Positions 24,161-32,857 of a stretch of DNA of 45,112 nucleotides are shown here, one piece after another. The stretch comes from an uncultured Prevotellaceae bacterium (GTDB taxonomy: Bacteria; Bacteroidota; Bacteroidia; Bacteroidales; Bacteroidaceae). Numbering within the stretch: position 1 is the first letter of the stretch; each line of letters begins with the position of its first letter. The stretch is from contig ONQT01000020.1 in the NCBI GenBank assembly GCA_900320045.1, positions 2,074-47,185 on the forward strand, in the 5' to 3' direction. The notes under the pieces were generated by a model, which ran no database searches, was not told where the DNA came from, and worked only from the letters and a program-made list of their open reading frames with translations. The position numbers and the translations under genes were made by a program.

Positions 24161-24583
24161 TTACTCCCCTAAGTACACGACCTCTATGCCTGCTCGTTGT
24201 AACAGTTCGATGCCGTCCATGAGACGGTATTTTTCACCATACACAACGCGCTTGATGCCGGCCTGAATAATGAGCTTGGCACACTCAATGCAGGGGGAGG
24301 CGGTGATGTAGATGGTGGAGCCATCGCTGTTGTTCGAAGAACGTGCTAACTTGGTGATGGCATTGGCTTCAGCATGCAGTACATAGGGCTTGGTGACACC
24401 CGTCTCGTCTTCGCAGATGTTTTCGAAGCCGCTGGGTGTGCCGTTGTAGCCATCGCTGATAATCATTCCCTGTTTCACTACGAGCGCTCCCACCTGTCGT
24501 CGTTGACAGTATGAGTTTTGTGCCCAGATGCGAGCCATGTCTAGATATCGCTGGTCAAACTTTCTTTGTTTTTCAGTATCCAT
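24161..24583 (-). CDS. dCMP/cytidine deaminase family protein (ComEB-type)
   Basis: The 140-residue zinc deaminase has the complete catalytic set: HAEANAI (Zn-His and proton-shuttle Glu) and SPCIECAKLI (two Zn-Cys). The extended N-terminal segment (SYCQRRQVGALVVKQGMIISDGYNGTPSGFEN) fits deoxycytidylate deaminases, which convert dCMP to dUMP for thymidylate synthesis. It starts 5 bp after the M3 peptidase stop, so it is co-transcribed with it. Confidence 0.93.
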   Translation of the reverse strand: MDTEKQRKFDQRYLDMARIWAQNSYCQRRQVGALVVKQGMIISDGYNGTPSGFENICEDETGVTKPYVLHAEANAITKLARSSNNSDGSTIYITASPCIECAKLIIQAGIKRVVYGEKYRLMDGIELLQRAGIEVVYLGE

Positions 24584-24588
24584 ATTCC

Positions 24589-26670
24589 TTATTTCTTATT
24601 TTTTGCGACTTGTTTTATTCCATTACGCTTGAGCAAAGCGTCAATAGTCGGTTCACCTCCACGGAAGCGCTTATAAAGTGTCATTGGATGCTCGGTACCC
24701 CCCTTCGAGAGAACCTCGTCGCGGAAACGCTGAGCAGTAGTGGGGTCAAAGATTCCATTGTGCTTGAAAACGCTGAAGGCATCGGCATCCAGCACCTCTG
24801 CCCACTTATAGCTGTAGTAGCCTGCAGCATAGCCTCCCGCCATGATGTGCGAGAACTGTACGGTCATGCAGGTATTGGGTAGCTGTTTGCCAAGGATAGC
24901 CTTCTTCCATGCCTGTTTTTCAAACTTCATAATGTCGTCGGTGAACTCGTCTTTCTTAGTATAGTACGCCATGTCGAGCAGCCCTAACGACACTTGTCGC
25001 AGACAAGCTGTAGCTGCCATGAAGTTACGGCTCTTGACAATACGGTTGATAAGTTCGTCAGGAATGGGTTCTCCCGTCTGATAGTGGAAAGCGAAGGTGC
25101 GTAGGAACTCTTTTTCGACGGCATAGTTTTCCATAAATTGCGAAGGTAGTTCCACGAAGTCCCACCACACGTTGGTGCCGCTGAGTGATTCAAAACGTGT
25201 GTTGGCAAACATCCCGTGCAGCGAGTGACCGAACTCATGCAGGAAGGTCTCAACCTCACCTAACGTTAATAACGCCGGCTTATCGGCAGTAGGTTTGGTG
25301 AGGTTCATGACGACCGATACGTGAGGACGCACGTTTTTATCATTTTTAATATTTAATCTTTCATTTTTAATCTCCTTGTGTTGTCCCTGGAACTCCGTCA
25401 TCCAGGCACCGCCTTGTTTACCTTTGCGGGGATGGAAGTCTGCATAGAAGACGGCCAAATACGAGCCATCCTTGTCGAACACCTCGTAAGCTTTTACATC
25501 GGGATGATAGACAGGAATGTCCTTATTTTCCTTGAATGTGATGCCATATAGTCGGTTGGCTAAGCCGAAAACACCCTTGATGACGTTCGACAACTCGAAA
25601 TAGGGACGCAGCATCTCCTGGTCCAGGTTGTACTTCTTCATCTGCAACTTATGTGTGTAGAAAGAAATGTCCCAAGGTTGCATGCTTCCCTCCTTTTGGA
25701 GAGATTGTGGTAGACTGCTCTTCAGTTCCTCACGTTCTTTTACAGCCGCCGGCTTGTAGGCATCAATTAGGTTGTCCAACAAGCGATAGACGTTGCGGCT
25801 GTTGGAGGCCATACGGCGCTTTAACACATAGTCGGCATAGGTTTTGTAACCTAACAACTGCGCTATCTCGCGACGCAGATTGACAATTCGCTTACAAATC
25901 TCAAGGTTGTTTTCGCTATTTTCATGGGTACACACCGTGTTGCGTGCCATATAAAGTTGTTTGCGGAGCTCGCGTTGAGTAGAGTACGTCATGAAGGGTG
26001 AGTAGGAGGGAAAATCGAGGGTGAAGAGCCAACCCTGCAGTTGCTGCTCTTGCGCTGCCAATGCTGCTGCCTCACGTGCCGTCTCAGGAAGTCCGTCCAG
26101 TTGTTCTTCATGGGTAATGTGCAACTGATAGGCTTTGTTTTCTTTCAGCAGGTTTTGCGAAAACTGCAGTGATAATATAGAAGCCTCCTCGGTCAGTTGG
26201 CGCAATTTAGCCTTTCCTTGTTCGTCAAGCAGGGCACCTGAGCGCACGAAACCCTCGTAACAGTTGTCGAGTAGCATTTTCTCCTCAGGAGTCAGCCGGC
26301 GGTGGTGCAGGTGTACCTGACGGATGCGGTCAAAGAGACGTGGGTTCAGTCGCACGTCGTTGGCATGCTGTGTGAGAATAGGTTGTATCTTCTGGGCCAA
26401 AGCATCCATTTCGTCGTTGGTCTCAGCACTGAGCAGATTAAAGAAAACCGTCGAGACGCGCGACAGCAAATCGTAGTAGCCTTCGTCCTCCTCGGTATTG
26501 ATGATGGTGTTATCAAAGGTGGGACGTTCAGGGTTGTTGATAGTCTTCTCTATCTGTTCGTTGTCACGTCGGATACCCTCCATAAAGGCTTCCTCGAAGT
26601 GCTCCAAGCGGATGCGGTCGAAGGGAACGGTGTCGTGTGGTGTGCCGTAAGGTTCAAAGAAAGGATTCAT
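24589..26670 (-). CDS. M3 family metallopeptidase (Dcp/oligopeptidase A type)
   Basis: The 693-residue zinc peptidase has the HEFGH motif at 478-482 followed by SLHGMF, and a downstream Glu region, as in peptidyl-dipeptidase Dcp. The N-terminal FDRIRLEHFEEAFMEGIRRDNEQIEKI-like start and the TFDNTI segment are family-typical. No signal peptide is seen, so it is probably cytosolic and degrades short peptides. Residues ~431-446 (HKEIKNERLNIKNDKN) are an asparagine/lysine-rich insertion relative to the expected GQ...RPHV junction, encoded by AT-rich low-complexity DNA. Its start overlaps the GH28 stop as ATGA. Confidence 0.94.
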   Translation of the reverse strand: MNPFFEPYGTPHDTVPFDRIRLEHFEEAFMEGIRRDNEQIEKTINNPERPTFDNTIINTEEDEGYYDLLSRVSTVFFNLLSAETNDEMDALAQKIQPILTQHANDVRLNPRLFDRIRQVHLHHRRLTPEEKMLLDNCYEGFVRSGALLDEQGKAKLRQLTEEASILSLQFSQNLLKENKAYQLHITHEEQLDGLPETAREAAALAAQEQQLQGWLFTLDFPSYSPFMTYSTQRELRKQLYMARNTVCTHENSENNLEICKRIVNLRREIAQLLGYKTYADYVLKRRMASNSRNVYRLLDNLIDAYKPAAVKEREELKSSLPQSLQKEGSMQPWDISFYTHKLQMKKYNLDQEMLRPYFELSNVIKGVFGLANRLYGITFKENKDIPVYHPDVKAYEVFDKDGSYLAVFYADFHPRKGKQGGAWMTEFQGQHKEIKNERLNIKNDKNVRPHVSVVMNLTKPTADKPALLTLGEVETFLHEFGHSLHGMFANTRFESLSGTNVWWDFVELPSQFMENYAVEKEFLRTFAFHYQTGEPIPDELINRIVKSRNFMAATACLRQVSLGLLDMAYYTKKDEFTDDIMKFEKQAWKKAILGKQLPNTCMTVQFSHIMAGGYAAGYYSYKWAEVLDADAFSVFKHNGIFDPTTAQRFRDEVLSKGGTEHPMTLYKRFRGGEPTIDALLKRNGIKQVAKNKK
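25333..25380 (-). repeat. AT-rich low-complexity insertion inside the M3 peptidase gene
   Basis: About 48 bp composed mainly of repeated atttttaat-like motifs, in frame, adding ~16 polar residues in a surface loop ~30 residues before the HEXXH motif. Base composition differs sharply from the flanking coding sequence. Confidence 0.6.
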
Positions 26671-28124
26671 TTTTTGTCGGGAATAAGGCGAACGTTGGTA
26701 AGGTTCAACTTAGCTGTCTTGGCATCGATGTCCTTGTCGGTCTTTTGATAGACGATTGTGGTATTCTTGATGTCAATGTCTCGAACGAGCTGTGTGTTGT
26801 CGTGCTCAGCACCCAGTCCCAGACTTCCACTGGCCTTGATGGCTGTCTTGGCACCACGGCATACGACGTTGTCAATATGAATGTCTTGAAAGATGGGAAC
26901 GAACTCTCGCTGTTCCTCAGTGAAATCCGTATATTCTGGGTCTTTTTTGCTGCTTCCAGCAGGCTTGTCGAAGTAATCGCACTGGAAGATGATAGCCTCG
27001 TCCTTGATGTCTGTCATCACAATGTCAGAGATAAACATTTGCTCCGTCTTGCCACCACGACCTAATCCGCTCTTGAAGCGAAGGCCGGTGTCGGTGCCGC
27101 TGAAACGACAGTTGCGAACCACGATGCGACGCATGGCCTGCTGTGTCTCACTGCCCAACACGAAGGCACCGTGAGCGTGATAGACGGTATTGTTCTGAAT
27201 AAGAATGTCAATACAACCGTTGGCAGGAGCGTCGGGTTTATTGTTACCACTCTTCATGCAAAGGCCGTCATCGCCGGCATCAACGGTGCTGTTAACGATC
27301 AGACCTACGTTGACGTCGCTGAAATCGATGGCATCACCGTTCTGGGCATTCCAAGGACAGCGTACAGTTACACCGTCAACAATAACGTTCTTGGAGAAAC
27401 ATGGATGCAGGTGGAATTTTGGAGAATTTTGGATGGTAACACCCTGTATGAGAATGTTTTCGCAACTCTCAAAACGTATCAGGTCGACGCGCATCTTTTC
27501 CTGTTTCTCAGGTGTCTCGGCAATATTGGGGAAGCCTGTTTTGTCGTCCCAAGGATAGAACAGCAGGTTCTTGCCCTCGCCTTTCTCGACACCACCAATG
27601 ACATTCTTGTACTTGCTCCATTCTACGTCGCTCACCTTGGTTCGTTTGACGGGACGCCAGTGGTCACCGTTACCATCAATGATACCCTCGCCGGTGATGG
27701 CAATATTCTTGCGCTTCGATGCCTTGATACCAACCAGACATTTGCCGTTGGGCTTCTTGGGGTCGACAAACAGCGATTTGTCGGGCGACATCAAGATGAT
27801 GGCGTTTTTGTCCAGGTGCAGTTCAATATTATCTTTCAATTGGATAGGACCGGTGAGCCATACGCCTTGGGGCACGTTCAGACGACCGCCACCCATTTTG
27901 GTGAGTTTTTTAATGCCGTTCTCGAAGGCTTGGGTGTTCAGCGTGACACCATCGCCCACGCCACCAACCTGAGTGAGGCTAACCTCGTTGGCAGGAATGA
28001 CAGGAGTTTTTACCTGTTCCATCTTGACGGGCAAATTCTCGTAATACTTACTGTAGTCTTGTGCCTGAGTGGCTGCGGGGAGCATCATCAGGATGGCAAC
28101 CACGCTGGAAAGTAGTTTCTTCAT
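26667..28124 (-). CDS. glycoside hydrolase family 28 protein (polygalacturonase-like), exported
   Basis: The 485-residue protein has a signal peptide (MKKLLSSVVAILMMLPAATQAQ). A right-handed beta-helix follows, with GH28 motifs in order: NGDAIDFSD, DAGDDGLCMKSG (the paired catalytic Asp), HGAFVLGSE at the usual GHG position, and LRFKSGLGRGG in place of the RIK site. Such enzymes hydrolyse galacturonan or rhamnogalacturonan in plant pectin, fitting a gut or rumen commensal. No SusC/SusD pair is adjacent. It sits between mrp (39 bp) and the M3 peptidase gene (4-bp overlap). Confidence 0.93.
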   Translation of the reverse strand: MKKLLSSVVAILMMLPAATQAQDYSKYYENLPVKMEQVKTPVIPANEVSLTQVGGVGDGVTLNTQAFENGIKKLTKMGGGRLNVPQGVWLTGPIQLKDNIELHLDKNAIILMSPDKSLFVDPKKPNGKCLVGIKASKRKNIAITGEGIIDGNGDHWRPVKRTKVSDVEWSKYKNVIGGVEKGEGKNLLFYPWDDKTGFPNIAETPEKQEKMRVDLIRFESCENILIQGVTIQNSPKFHLHPCFSKNVIVDGVTVRCPWNAQNGDAIDFSDVNVGLIVNSTVDAGDDGLCMKSGNNKPDAPANGCIDILIQNNTVYHAHGAFVLGSETQQAMRRIVVRNCRFSGTDTGLRFKSGLGRGGKTEQMFISDIVMTDIKDEAIIFQCDYFDKPAGSSKKDPEYTDFTEEQREFVPIFQDIHIDNVVCRGAKTAIKASGSLGLGAEHDNTQLVRDIDIKNTTIVYQKTDKDIDAKTAKLNLTNVRLIPDKK

Positions 28125-28163
28125 ATTGTTGCTGTTTAGTTATTTCGATATTTCAACTTCTCT

Positions 28164-29309
28164 TCATTCTTTTACCCCAACGATTTTCGTTTTGGGTTGT
28201 TCGCGATTGCGTTTGTTAACAACAGTCACCACGCTTTGAGCCAAATTGATGAAGGCCAGTCCTGTAGCTGTCTCACTGCTCAGCGCTGCCGGCTCGCCCT
28301 TGTCACCGCTGTCACAGATACTCTGAACGAGAGGAATCTGTGCCAACAGCGGTACTTGCATCTCCTCAGCCAACTGCTTGCAACCTTCTTTGCCAAAGAT
28401 ATAGTAGCGATTCTCGGGCAGTTCGGCAGGCGTAAACCATGCCATATTTTCAATGAGACCGAGGATGGGAACGTTGACTTTCTCGTTACGATACATATCA
28501 ATACCCTTACGGGCATCGGCCAGAGCCACCTGTTGAGGAGTAGATACAATAACGGCACCCGTGATGGCCAACGTTTGCAACAGCGTCAGATGGATATCCG
28601 ATGTGCCTGGAGGTGTGTCCAGGATGAAGTAGTCAAGCTCGCCCCAATCGGCATCGGCAATGAGCTGTTTCAGGGCGCTTGTCGCCATACCGCCACGCCA
28701 CAGTGTGGCTGTCTCCGGCGATACAAAGAAGCCAATGGAGAGCATTTTAACACCATAGGCCTCAATGGGACAGATGAGGTCGCGGCCATCGACCTTAACG
28801 GCATAGGGGCGTTCTTCTTCGACGTGGAACATCTTAGGCATCGAGGGTCCGAAAATGTCACAATCCAATAGTCCCACCTTATATCCTAAGCGTGCCAGAG
28901 CGATGGCTAAGTTAGCAGATACAGTACTCTTACCTACGCCGCCTTTTCCCGAACTGACAGCGATGATGTTCTTAACACCAGGCAAAAGCTCGTCGCCCTT
29001 TGGACGGGGCTTCGACTTGAACTCAGTCTTCACTTCTACCTCTATGGCTTCCAGTTGCTCGCCGGCTGCTTCAGCAGCTTGAGTGCAATGGTACTTGATA
29101 GCAGCTTCAGCCGACTTGACGGTCGATTTCAGGAAAGGGTCGGTCTCACGGGGAAATTCGAGCACCACGCTCACTTTCCAAGAGCCATTCTCCTGTCGGG
29201 CGACCGTGGGTTGGTCAGCCACCATTTCGCTTTCTACCAAGTTTTTCTTCGTACCGGCATACGTCACCGTTGCCAGTGCATTCATTATCAGCTGAGGATA
29301 TAGTATCAT
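28164..29309 (-). CDS. Mrp/ApbC-family Fe-S cluster carrier ATPase
   Basis: I start the protein at the ATG at 29309 (MILYPQLIMNALATVTYAGT...; 381 residues), because relatives begin in this way; the frame is open 17 codons further upstream. An N-terminal MIP18/DUF59-like domain is followed by a P-loop ATPase with the deviant Walker A SSGKGGVGKST, the LLDCDIFGPSMPKM segment and FILDTPPGTSDIHLT. Mrp proteins bind and transfer Fe-S clusters. It follows trmB at a distance of 125 bp that contains a 22-bp tandem repeat. Confidence 0.94.
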   Translation of the reverse strand: MILYPQLIMNALATVTYAGTKKNLVESEMVADQPTVARQENGSWKVSVVLEFPRETDPFLKSTVKSAEAAIKYHCTQAAEAAGEQLEAIEVEVKTEFKSKPRPKGDELLPGVKNIIAVSSGKGGVGKSTVSANLAIALARLGYKVGLLDCDIFGPSMPKMFHVEEERPYAVKVDGRDLICPIEAYGVKMLSIGFFVSPETATLWRGGMATSALKQLIADADWGELDYFILDTPPGTSDIHLTLLQTLAITGAVIVSTPQQVALADARKGIDMYRNEKVNVPILGLIENMAWFTPAELPENRYYIFGKEGCKQLAEEMQVPLLAQIPLVQSICDSGDKGEPAALSSETATGLAFINLAQSVVTVVNKRNREQPKTKIVGVKE

Positions 29310-29366
29310 TTTGTCGTTTGTTTCTTTTTGTTTAAATAAGACCTTTGCTACAGCGAACAAGGCGTA

Positions 29367-29440
29367 GACTATTCTCGTCAGGGTTGAGGACTATTCTCGT
29401 CTGCGTTGAGGACTATTCTCATCGGCGATGAGGACTATTT
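29367..29440 (-). repeat. 22-bp tandem repeat (3 full copies and a partial one) at the trmB 3' end
   Basis: Units at 29367-29388, 29389-29410 and 29411-29432, each starting gactattctc and ending in a g-ag, plus a partial unit gactattt at 29433-29440. Copies differ mainly in the second half. One copy contains the palindrome ctcatcg-c-cgatgag. The trmB stop codon (29437-29435) lies in the partial unit, so the array appears to extend outward from the gene's 3' end. There are no spacers, so it is not CRISPR. Confidence 0.9.
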
Positions 29441-30196
29441 AGCCTTATCCTTTGAACTACGCTTATCGCGGTGATAAGAACGATAGTCGTCCAACTCAAT
29501 CTCTACGTCGGGCTCTGTGAGTTCACCGTCGTGTGGCAGACAGAATTTCATGTACTTGATGTTGATGCCACGCTCCAGCCACATAGACTCGTAATAGGTC
29601 TGGATGCTCGCAGCAATGCTATCCTTCGAGGCTGTGGCATAGAGGTCTGTGGTTTTGACAAGTACGGGTAAATGGTTCTTCTCAACGAGATAGCTGGTGT
29701 AGGTAAAGAGGAAGTTGGAGTCGGTTTTAAGATGGACGAATCCACCATCGGCCAGAAACTTCCGATAACGATTGAGAAACCACGTCGATGTGAGACGCTT
29801 GCGGGGATTCTTCATCTGCGGATCACTGAAAGTCAACCATATCTCGCTGACCTCTCCAGAGGAAAAAAAGCGTTCGATAATTTCGATGTTTGTACGCAGG
29901 AATGCCACGTTCTTCAGTCCTTCTTGCAGGGCTTGTGTGGCCCCTGTCCACATACGGGCTCCCTTGATATCAACACCGATGAAGTTGACATCAGGAAACA
30001 TCTTGGCCAGTCCTACGGTATATTCGCCTTTGCCGCATCCCAACTCTAACACAATGGGATGGTCGTTATGGAAATACTGCTCATGCCAATGACCTTGAAG
30101 GTCAAAGGGAACGTGCTCCACTACCGAATAGGGGTACTGGAACACGTTCTCGTAAGTCTCCATATCGGCGAATTTCGCCAATTTGCCTTTGCCCAT
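29435..30196 (-). CDS. trmB: tRNA (guanine-N7-)-methyltransferase
   Basis: The 253-residue SAM-dependent methyltransferase forms m7G46 in tRNA. It shows the SAM-binding [30 protein letters not shown], and the family signature [16 protein letters not shown] at the place of the canonical FPDPWPK-x-RH. The C-terminal tail is basic ([12 protein letters not shown]) and ends inside the repeat array. It is 68 bp downstream of the aminotransferase gene, separated by a strong hairpin. Confidence 0.95.
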   Translation of the reverse strand: MGKGKLAKFADMETYENVFQYPYSVVEHVPFDLQGHWHEQYFHNDHPIVLELGCGKGEYTVGLAKMFPDVNFIGVDIKGARMWTGATQALQEGLKNVAFLRTNIEIIERFFSSGEVSEIWLTFSDPQMKNPRKRLTSTWFLNRYRKFLADGGFVHLKTDSNFLFTYTSYLVEKNHLPVLVKTTDLYATASKDSIAASIQTYYESMWLERGINIKYMKFCLPHDGELTEPDVEIELDDYRSYHRDKRSSKDKAK

Positions 30197-30201
30197 AGCT
30201 T

Positions 30202-30258
30202 GTTATGTTTGTTGCGATGCTTCGTTCGTTATGTTTGTTGCGATTCATCGCAACAAAC
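30202..30258. repeat. intergenic repeat/hairpin: two direct and one inverted copy of a 12-17-bp motif
   Basis: A 17-bp motif (gttatgtttgttgcgat) occurs at 30202-30218 and again exactly at 30228-30244. Its 12-bp core is inverted at 30247-30258, making a perfect 12-bp stem with a 2-nt apex (effectively 11 bp with a 4-nt loop). Neither side has a T-run, so it is not a classical terminator; it may stabilise the aminotransferase mRNA end or attenuate trmB. Confidence 0.85.
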
Positions 30259-30264
30259 GGAGCA

Positions 30265-31281
30265 CTACTCGATAACAACCGTTGTCCAGCCGTGCTTGTC
30301 CTCAACCTCGCCATACTGAATGCCGCGGAGCGTATCGTATAGCTTCTTGGAAATAGGACCGGGCTTCTCACCGAAGGAGTAGCGTTTGCCGGTGTCGAGA
30401 TCGTCAATATAAGAAATAGGTGAAATAACGGCTGCCGTTCCACAGGCACCGGCCTCTTCGAAGGTTTCCAGTTCCTCCTCGGGAATCTGGCGGCGTTCCA
30501 CCTTCATGCCCAGATCCTCAGCCACTTGCATCAGCGACTTGTTTGTGATAGAGGGCAAAATAGAGGTTGACTTCGGAGTGACGTAGGTGTTGTTCTTGAT
30601 ACCGAAGAAGTTGGCAGCACCACATTCATCCATGTATTTCTTTTCCTTAGCGTCCAGATAGAACTCACAAGCGTAGCCCTTCTCGTGAGCCAGGTTGTTG
30701 GCAAAGAGCGAAGCAGCATAGTTGCCGCCTACTTTATACTTACCAGTACCGAGGGGTGCTGAGCGGTCGTAGTCACGAATGATGACATAAGGATTGGTGG
30801 AGAAGCCGCCCTTGAAATAAGGACCTACCGGTGTGACGAAAATCAGGAAACAATACTCTTTGGCAGGATGTACGCCCACCTGTGCACTTGTTCCGATGAG
30901 CAGCGGACGGATGTACAGCGTTGCACCACTCTCGTAGGTAGGAATCCATTCTTGGTTCAAGCGTACCACCTTCTTGACCATCTCCTCGAATTTCTCGGTA
31001 GGGAGTTCGGGCATTAAGATGCCACGGCATGTCGACTGCAGACGCTCAGCGTTGTCCTTCATGCGGAACACACGTACCTTTCCATCCTTGCAGCGATAAG
31101 CCTTCAAGCCTTCGAAAGCCTCCTGGCCATAGTGCAGACAGGTGGCTGCCATATGTAGTTTCAGATACTCGTCGGAGCAGATTTCTATCTCGCCCCACTG
31201 GCCGTCACGATAGTAACAGCGAACGTTGTAGTCGGTCTTCATGTAACCGAACGACAGGTTACCCCAATCTAAATTCTTCAT
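30265..31281 (-). CDS. ilvE: branched-chain amino acid aminotransferase
   Basis: The 338-residue fold-type IV PLP enzyme interconverts leucine, isoleucine and valine with their 2-oxo acids. I use the ATG at 31281 (MKNLDWGNLSFGYMKT), which matches the family N-terminus and lies just after the promoter; the longer frame would begin upstream of the start of transcription. Key parts: YGQEAFEGLKAY, YIRPLLIGT, the PLP lysine K183 in YKVGGNYAAS, and EEAGACGTAAVISPI near the C-terminus. It is the first gene of a run leading to trmB and mrp. Confidence 0.95.
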   Translation of the reverse strand: MKNLDWGNLSFGYMKTDYNVRCYYRDGQWGEIEICSDEYLKLHMAATCLHYGQEAFEGLKAYRCKDGKVRVFRMKDNAERLQSTCRGILMPELPTEKFEEMVKKVVRLNQEWIPTYESGATLYIRPLLIGTSAQVGVHPAKEYCFLIFVTPVGPYFKGGFSTNPYVIIRDYDRSAPLGTGKYKVGGNYAASLFANNLAHEKGYACEFYLDAKEKKYMDECGAANFFGIKNNTYVTPKSTSILPSITNKSLMQVAEDLGMKVERRQIPEEELETFEEAGACGTAAVISPISYIDDLDTGKRYSFGEKPGPISKKLYDTLRGIQYGEVEDKHGWTTVVIE

Positions 31282-31314
31282 GTTGCTAATTAGTTTGTTC
31301 TTGCTTTTTGCTTG

Positions 31315-31346
31315 CAAAAGTACACATTTTTGCGCACTGCTGCAAC
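31315..31346 (-). promoter_or_regulatory. ilvE promoter (-33/-7)
   Basis: On the minus strand, GTTG (31346-31343), a 20-bp spacer, TACTTTTG (31322-31315). This sets transcription to start near 31310 and supports the ATG at 31281 as the real start. A small inverted pair, ccgc/gcgg around a T-run, lies just upstream (31353-31368). Confidence 0.6.
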
Positions 31347-31395
31347 ATTTTGCCGCGTTTTTTGCGGTTATCAATATAATTTAACGCTACTGTAT

Positions 31396-31602
31396 TCAAA
31401 TATCAGCAGCCTGGGCTTCGCTCTGAATCTTCTGCAATTCAGCCTCCGTATGTGTTAGTTTATCTTTACAGAACTTGATGAGCTGTTGGGCTTTCTTGAG
31501 CTGCTCGGCCAGTTGGTCGATATCAAACTCGTTTTGCTCCATTTTGCGTACAATAGTTTCCAGTTGGGATAACGCTTCTTCGTACTTGATGTTTTCTTCC
31601 AT
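31396..31602 (-). CDS. xseB: exodeoxyribonuclease VII small subunit
   Basis: The 68-residue, highly charged helical protein has the XseB pattern (YEEALSQLETIVRKMEQNEFDIDQLAEQLKKAQQLI), forming the coiled coil that binds the large subunit. Exonuclease VII degrades single-stranded DNA into oligonucleotides. It starts 19 bp after the xseA stop, the usual xseA-xseB order. Confidence 0.95.
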   Translation of the reverse strand: MEENIKYEEALSQLETIVRKMEQNEFDIDQLAEQLKKAQQLIKFCKDKLTHTEAELQKIQSEAQAADI

Positions 31603-31621
31603 ATCTAAAATCTTTTGTCTT

Positions 31622-32857
31622 TTAGCTCTTCACTACAGAGCGGATGATTCCTTTTTCAACGCGAGTTTCAATCTCATCTCCAGGGTGCAGCTTGGTTGGG
31701 TCGTGTATAGCTTTTCCTTGGAATAAGGTGATGCTGTAGCCGCGACTAAGTAGTAGCTGGGGGTCAAAGCTCTTCATTTGTATTTCAAGATTATCCAAAC
31801 GATGCTTCTGGTGAGTTAAACGTCGTTCCAGAGCAACAGGCAAACGGCTTTGTAGCATATCTATGTGGTGTCTGGAGTCATTCAGCGTGCGCAGGGCTAA
31901 GGTGGGGATGAGTGTAGCCAGTTGGCTGATGCGCTGCTGCTGACGGCTCAGTCGGTCGGTGATGTAGTGAGTGATGGAGACTTCTGCTTGTTCTATGCGC
32001 TCCAATACACCTTTTAGATGTTCTACCAAAAATGCAGCCGCCGCTGTTGGCGTCTTGACACGGGTGTGACTGATCATATCCAAGATACTCTCATCGCGCT
32101 CGTGTCCAATACCGGTGATGATGGGTATTGGGAATTGCGCAACGTTCTCCGCCAGTGCCAATGTATCGAAGCCGCTCAGGTCTGCAGTGGCTCCACCACC
32201 TCTGAGAATACACACTGCATCAAAGTCGGTATATCGTTCGTAAATCTGGTTAAGGGCATAGATGACGGATGTCTCCACCTGTTCGCCTTGCATGACAGCA
32301 GGAAAAAGCGTTACTTTGAATCTAAGATTGTAAGCATTGTCCTCCAGTTGTCTGACGAAGTCACCGTAGCCTGCTGCTCCAGCCGCCGAAATGACGGCAA
32401 TACGCTGGACAAAGAGGGGTAGACGCAATTCACGCTGAAGGTCGAAGACACCTTCTTCCTTCAGTTGGCGGATAATCTCCAGTCTTTTGCGCGCCATGTC
32501 GCCGATGGTGTAAGTGGGATCAATGTCTGTGACAATCCACGAGAAGCCATACGCTTCATGAAACTGGGGATACACGCATAGCAACACCTTCAAGCCTGCC
32601 CGGAGCGGCTGTCCTGTAGTGCGCTCGAAATAGGGTTGTACCGTTTGCCATGTCTGTCGCCAGCATTTGGCAGCTGCGCGTGCAACAGGAGTGTTGGTTT
32701 GCTCGTCTTTCTCAATGAGTTCCATATAGCAGTGCCCCCCTCGCTCACGACATTCGGACAGTTCGGCCTCCACCCAGTACTCTTCGGGCAGTTCGGCCTC
32801 TATAGCCTTTCGAACGAGTGCATTGAGTACTTTCAGTGTATATCTTTTTCCTTCCAT
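31622..32857 (-). CDS. xseA: exodeoxyribonuclease VII large subunit
   Basis: From the ATG at 32857 (MEGKRYTLKVLNALV) the protein is 411 residues. That start overlaps the upstream subtilase stop by one base (TAATG), a coupling arrangement, so the longer open frame upstream is rejected. It has an N-terminal OB-fold region, the catalytic core with ISAAGAAGYGDFVRQLE, ILRGGGATADLSGFD and GIGHERDESILD (metal-binding and nuclease motifs), a long coiled coil (~270-350), and a C-terminal LLSRGYSITLFQGKAI segment. With XseB it forms exonuclease VII for repair of ssDNA. Confidence 0.95.
   Translation of the reverse strand: MEGKRYTLKVLNALVRKAIEAELPEEYWVEAELSECRERGGHCYMELIEKDEQTNTPVARAAAKCWRQTWQTVQPYFERTTGQPLRAGLKVLLCVYPQFHEAYGFSWIVTDIDPTYTIGDMARKRLEIIRQLKEEGVFDLQRELRLPLFVQRIAVISAAGAAGYGDFVRQLEDNAYNLRFKVTLFPAVMQGEQVETSVIYALNQIYERYTDFDAVCILRGGGATADLSGFDTLALAENVAQFPIPIITGIGHERDESILDMISHTRVKTPTAAAAFLVEHLKGVLERIEQAEVSITHYITDRLSRQQQRISQLATLIPTLALRTLNDSRHHIDMLQSRLPVALERRLTHQKHRLDNLEIQMKSFDPQLLLSRGYSITLFQGKAIHDPTKLHPGDEIETRVEKGIIRSVVKS

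Noticed and set aside
27171-28115. 314-codon plus-strand frame opposite the GH28 gene
   Set aside because: The minus strand encodes a full GH28 enzyme with signal peptide; the plus frame has no recognisable domain.
29367-29440. Possible CRISPR array
   Set aside because: The 22-bp units are directly adjacent with no spacers, and there are no cas genes in the window.
30265-31374. Longer ilvE start at 31374
   Set aside because: The upstream 31 codons overlap the consensus promoter and do not look like family sequence; the ATG at 31281 fits better.
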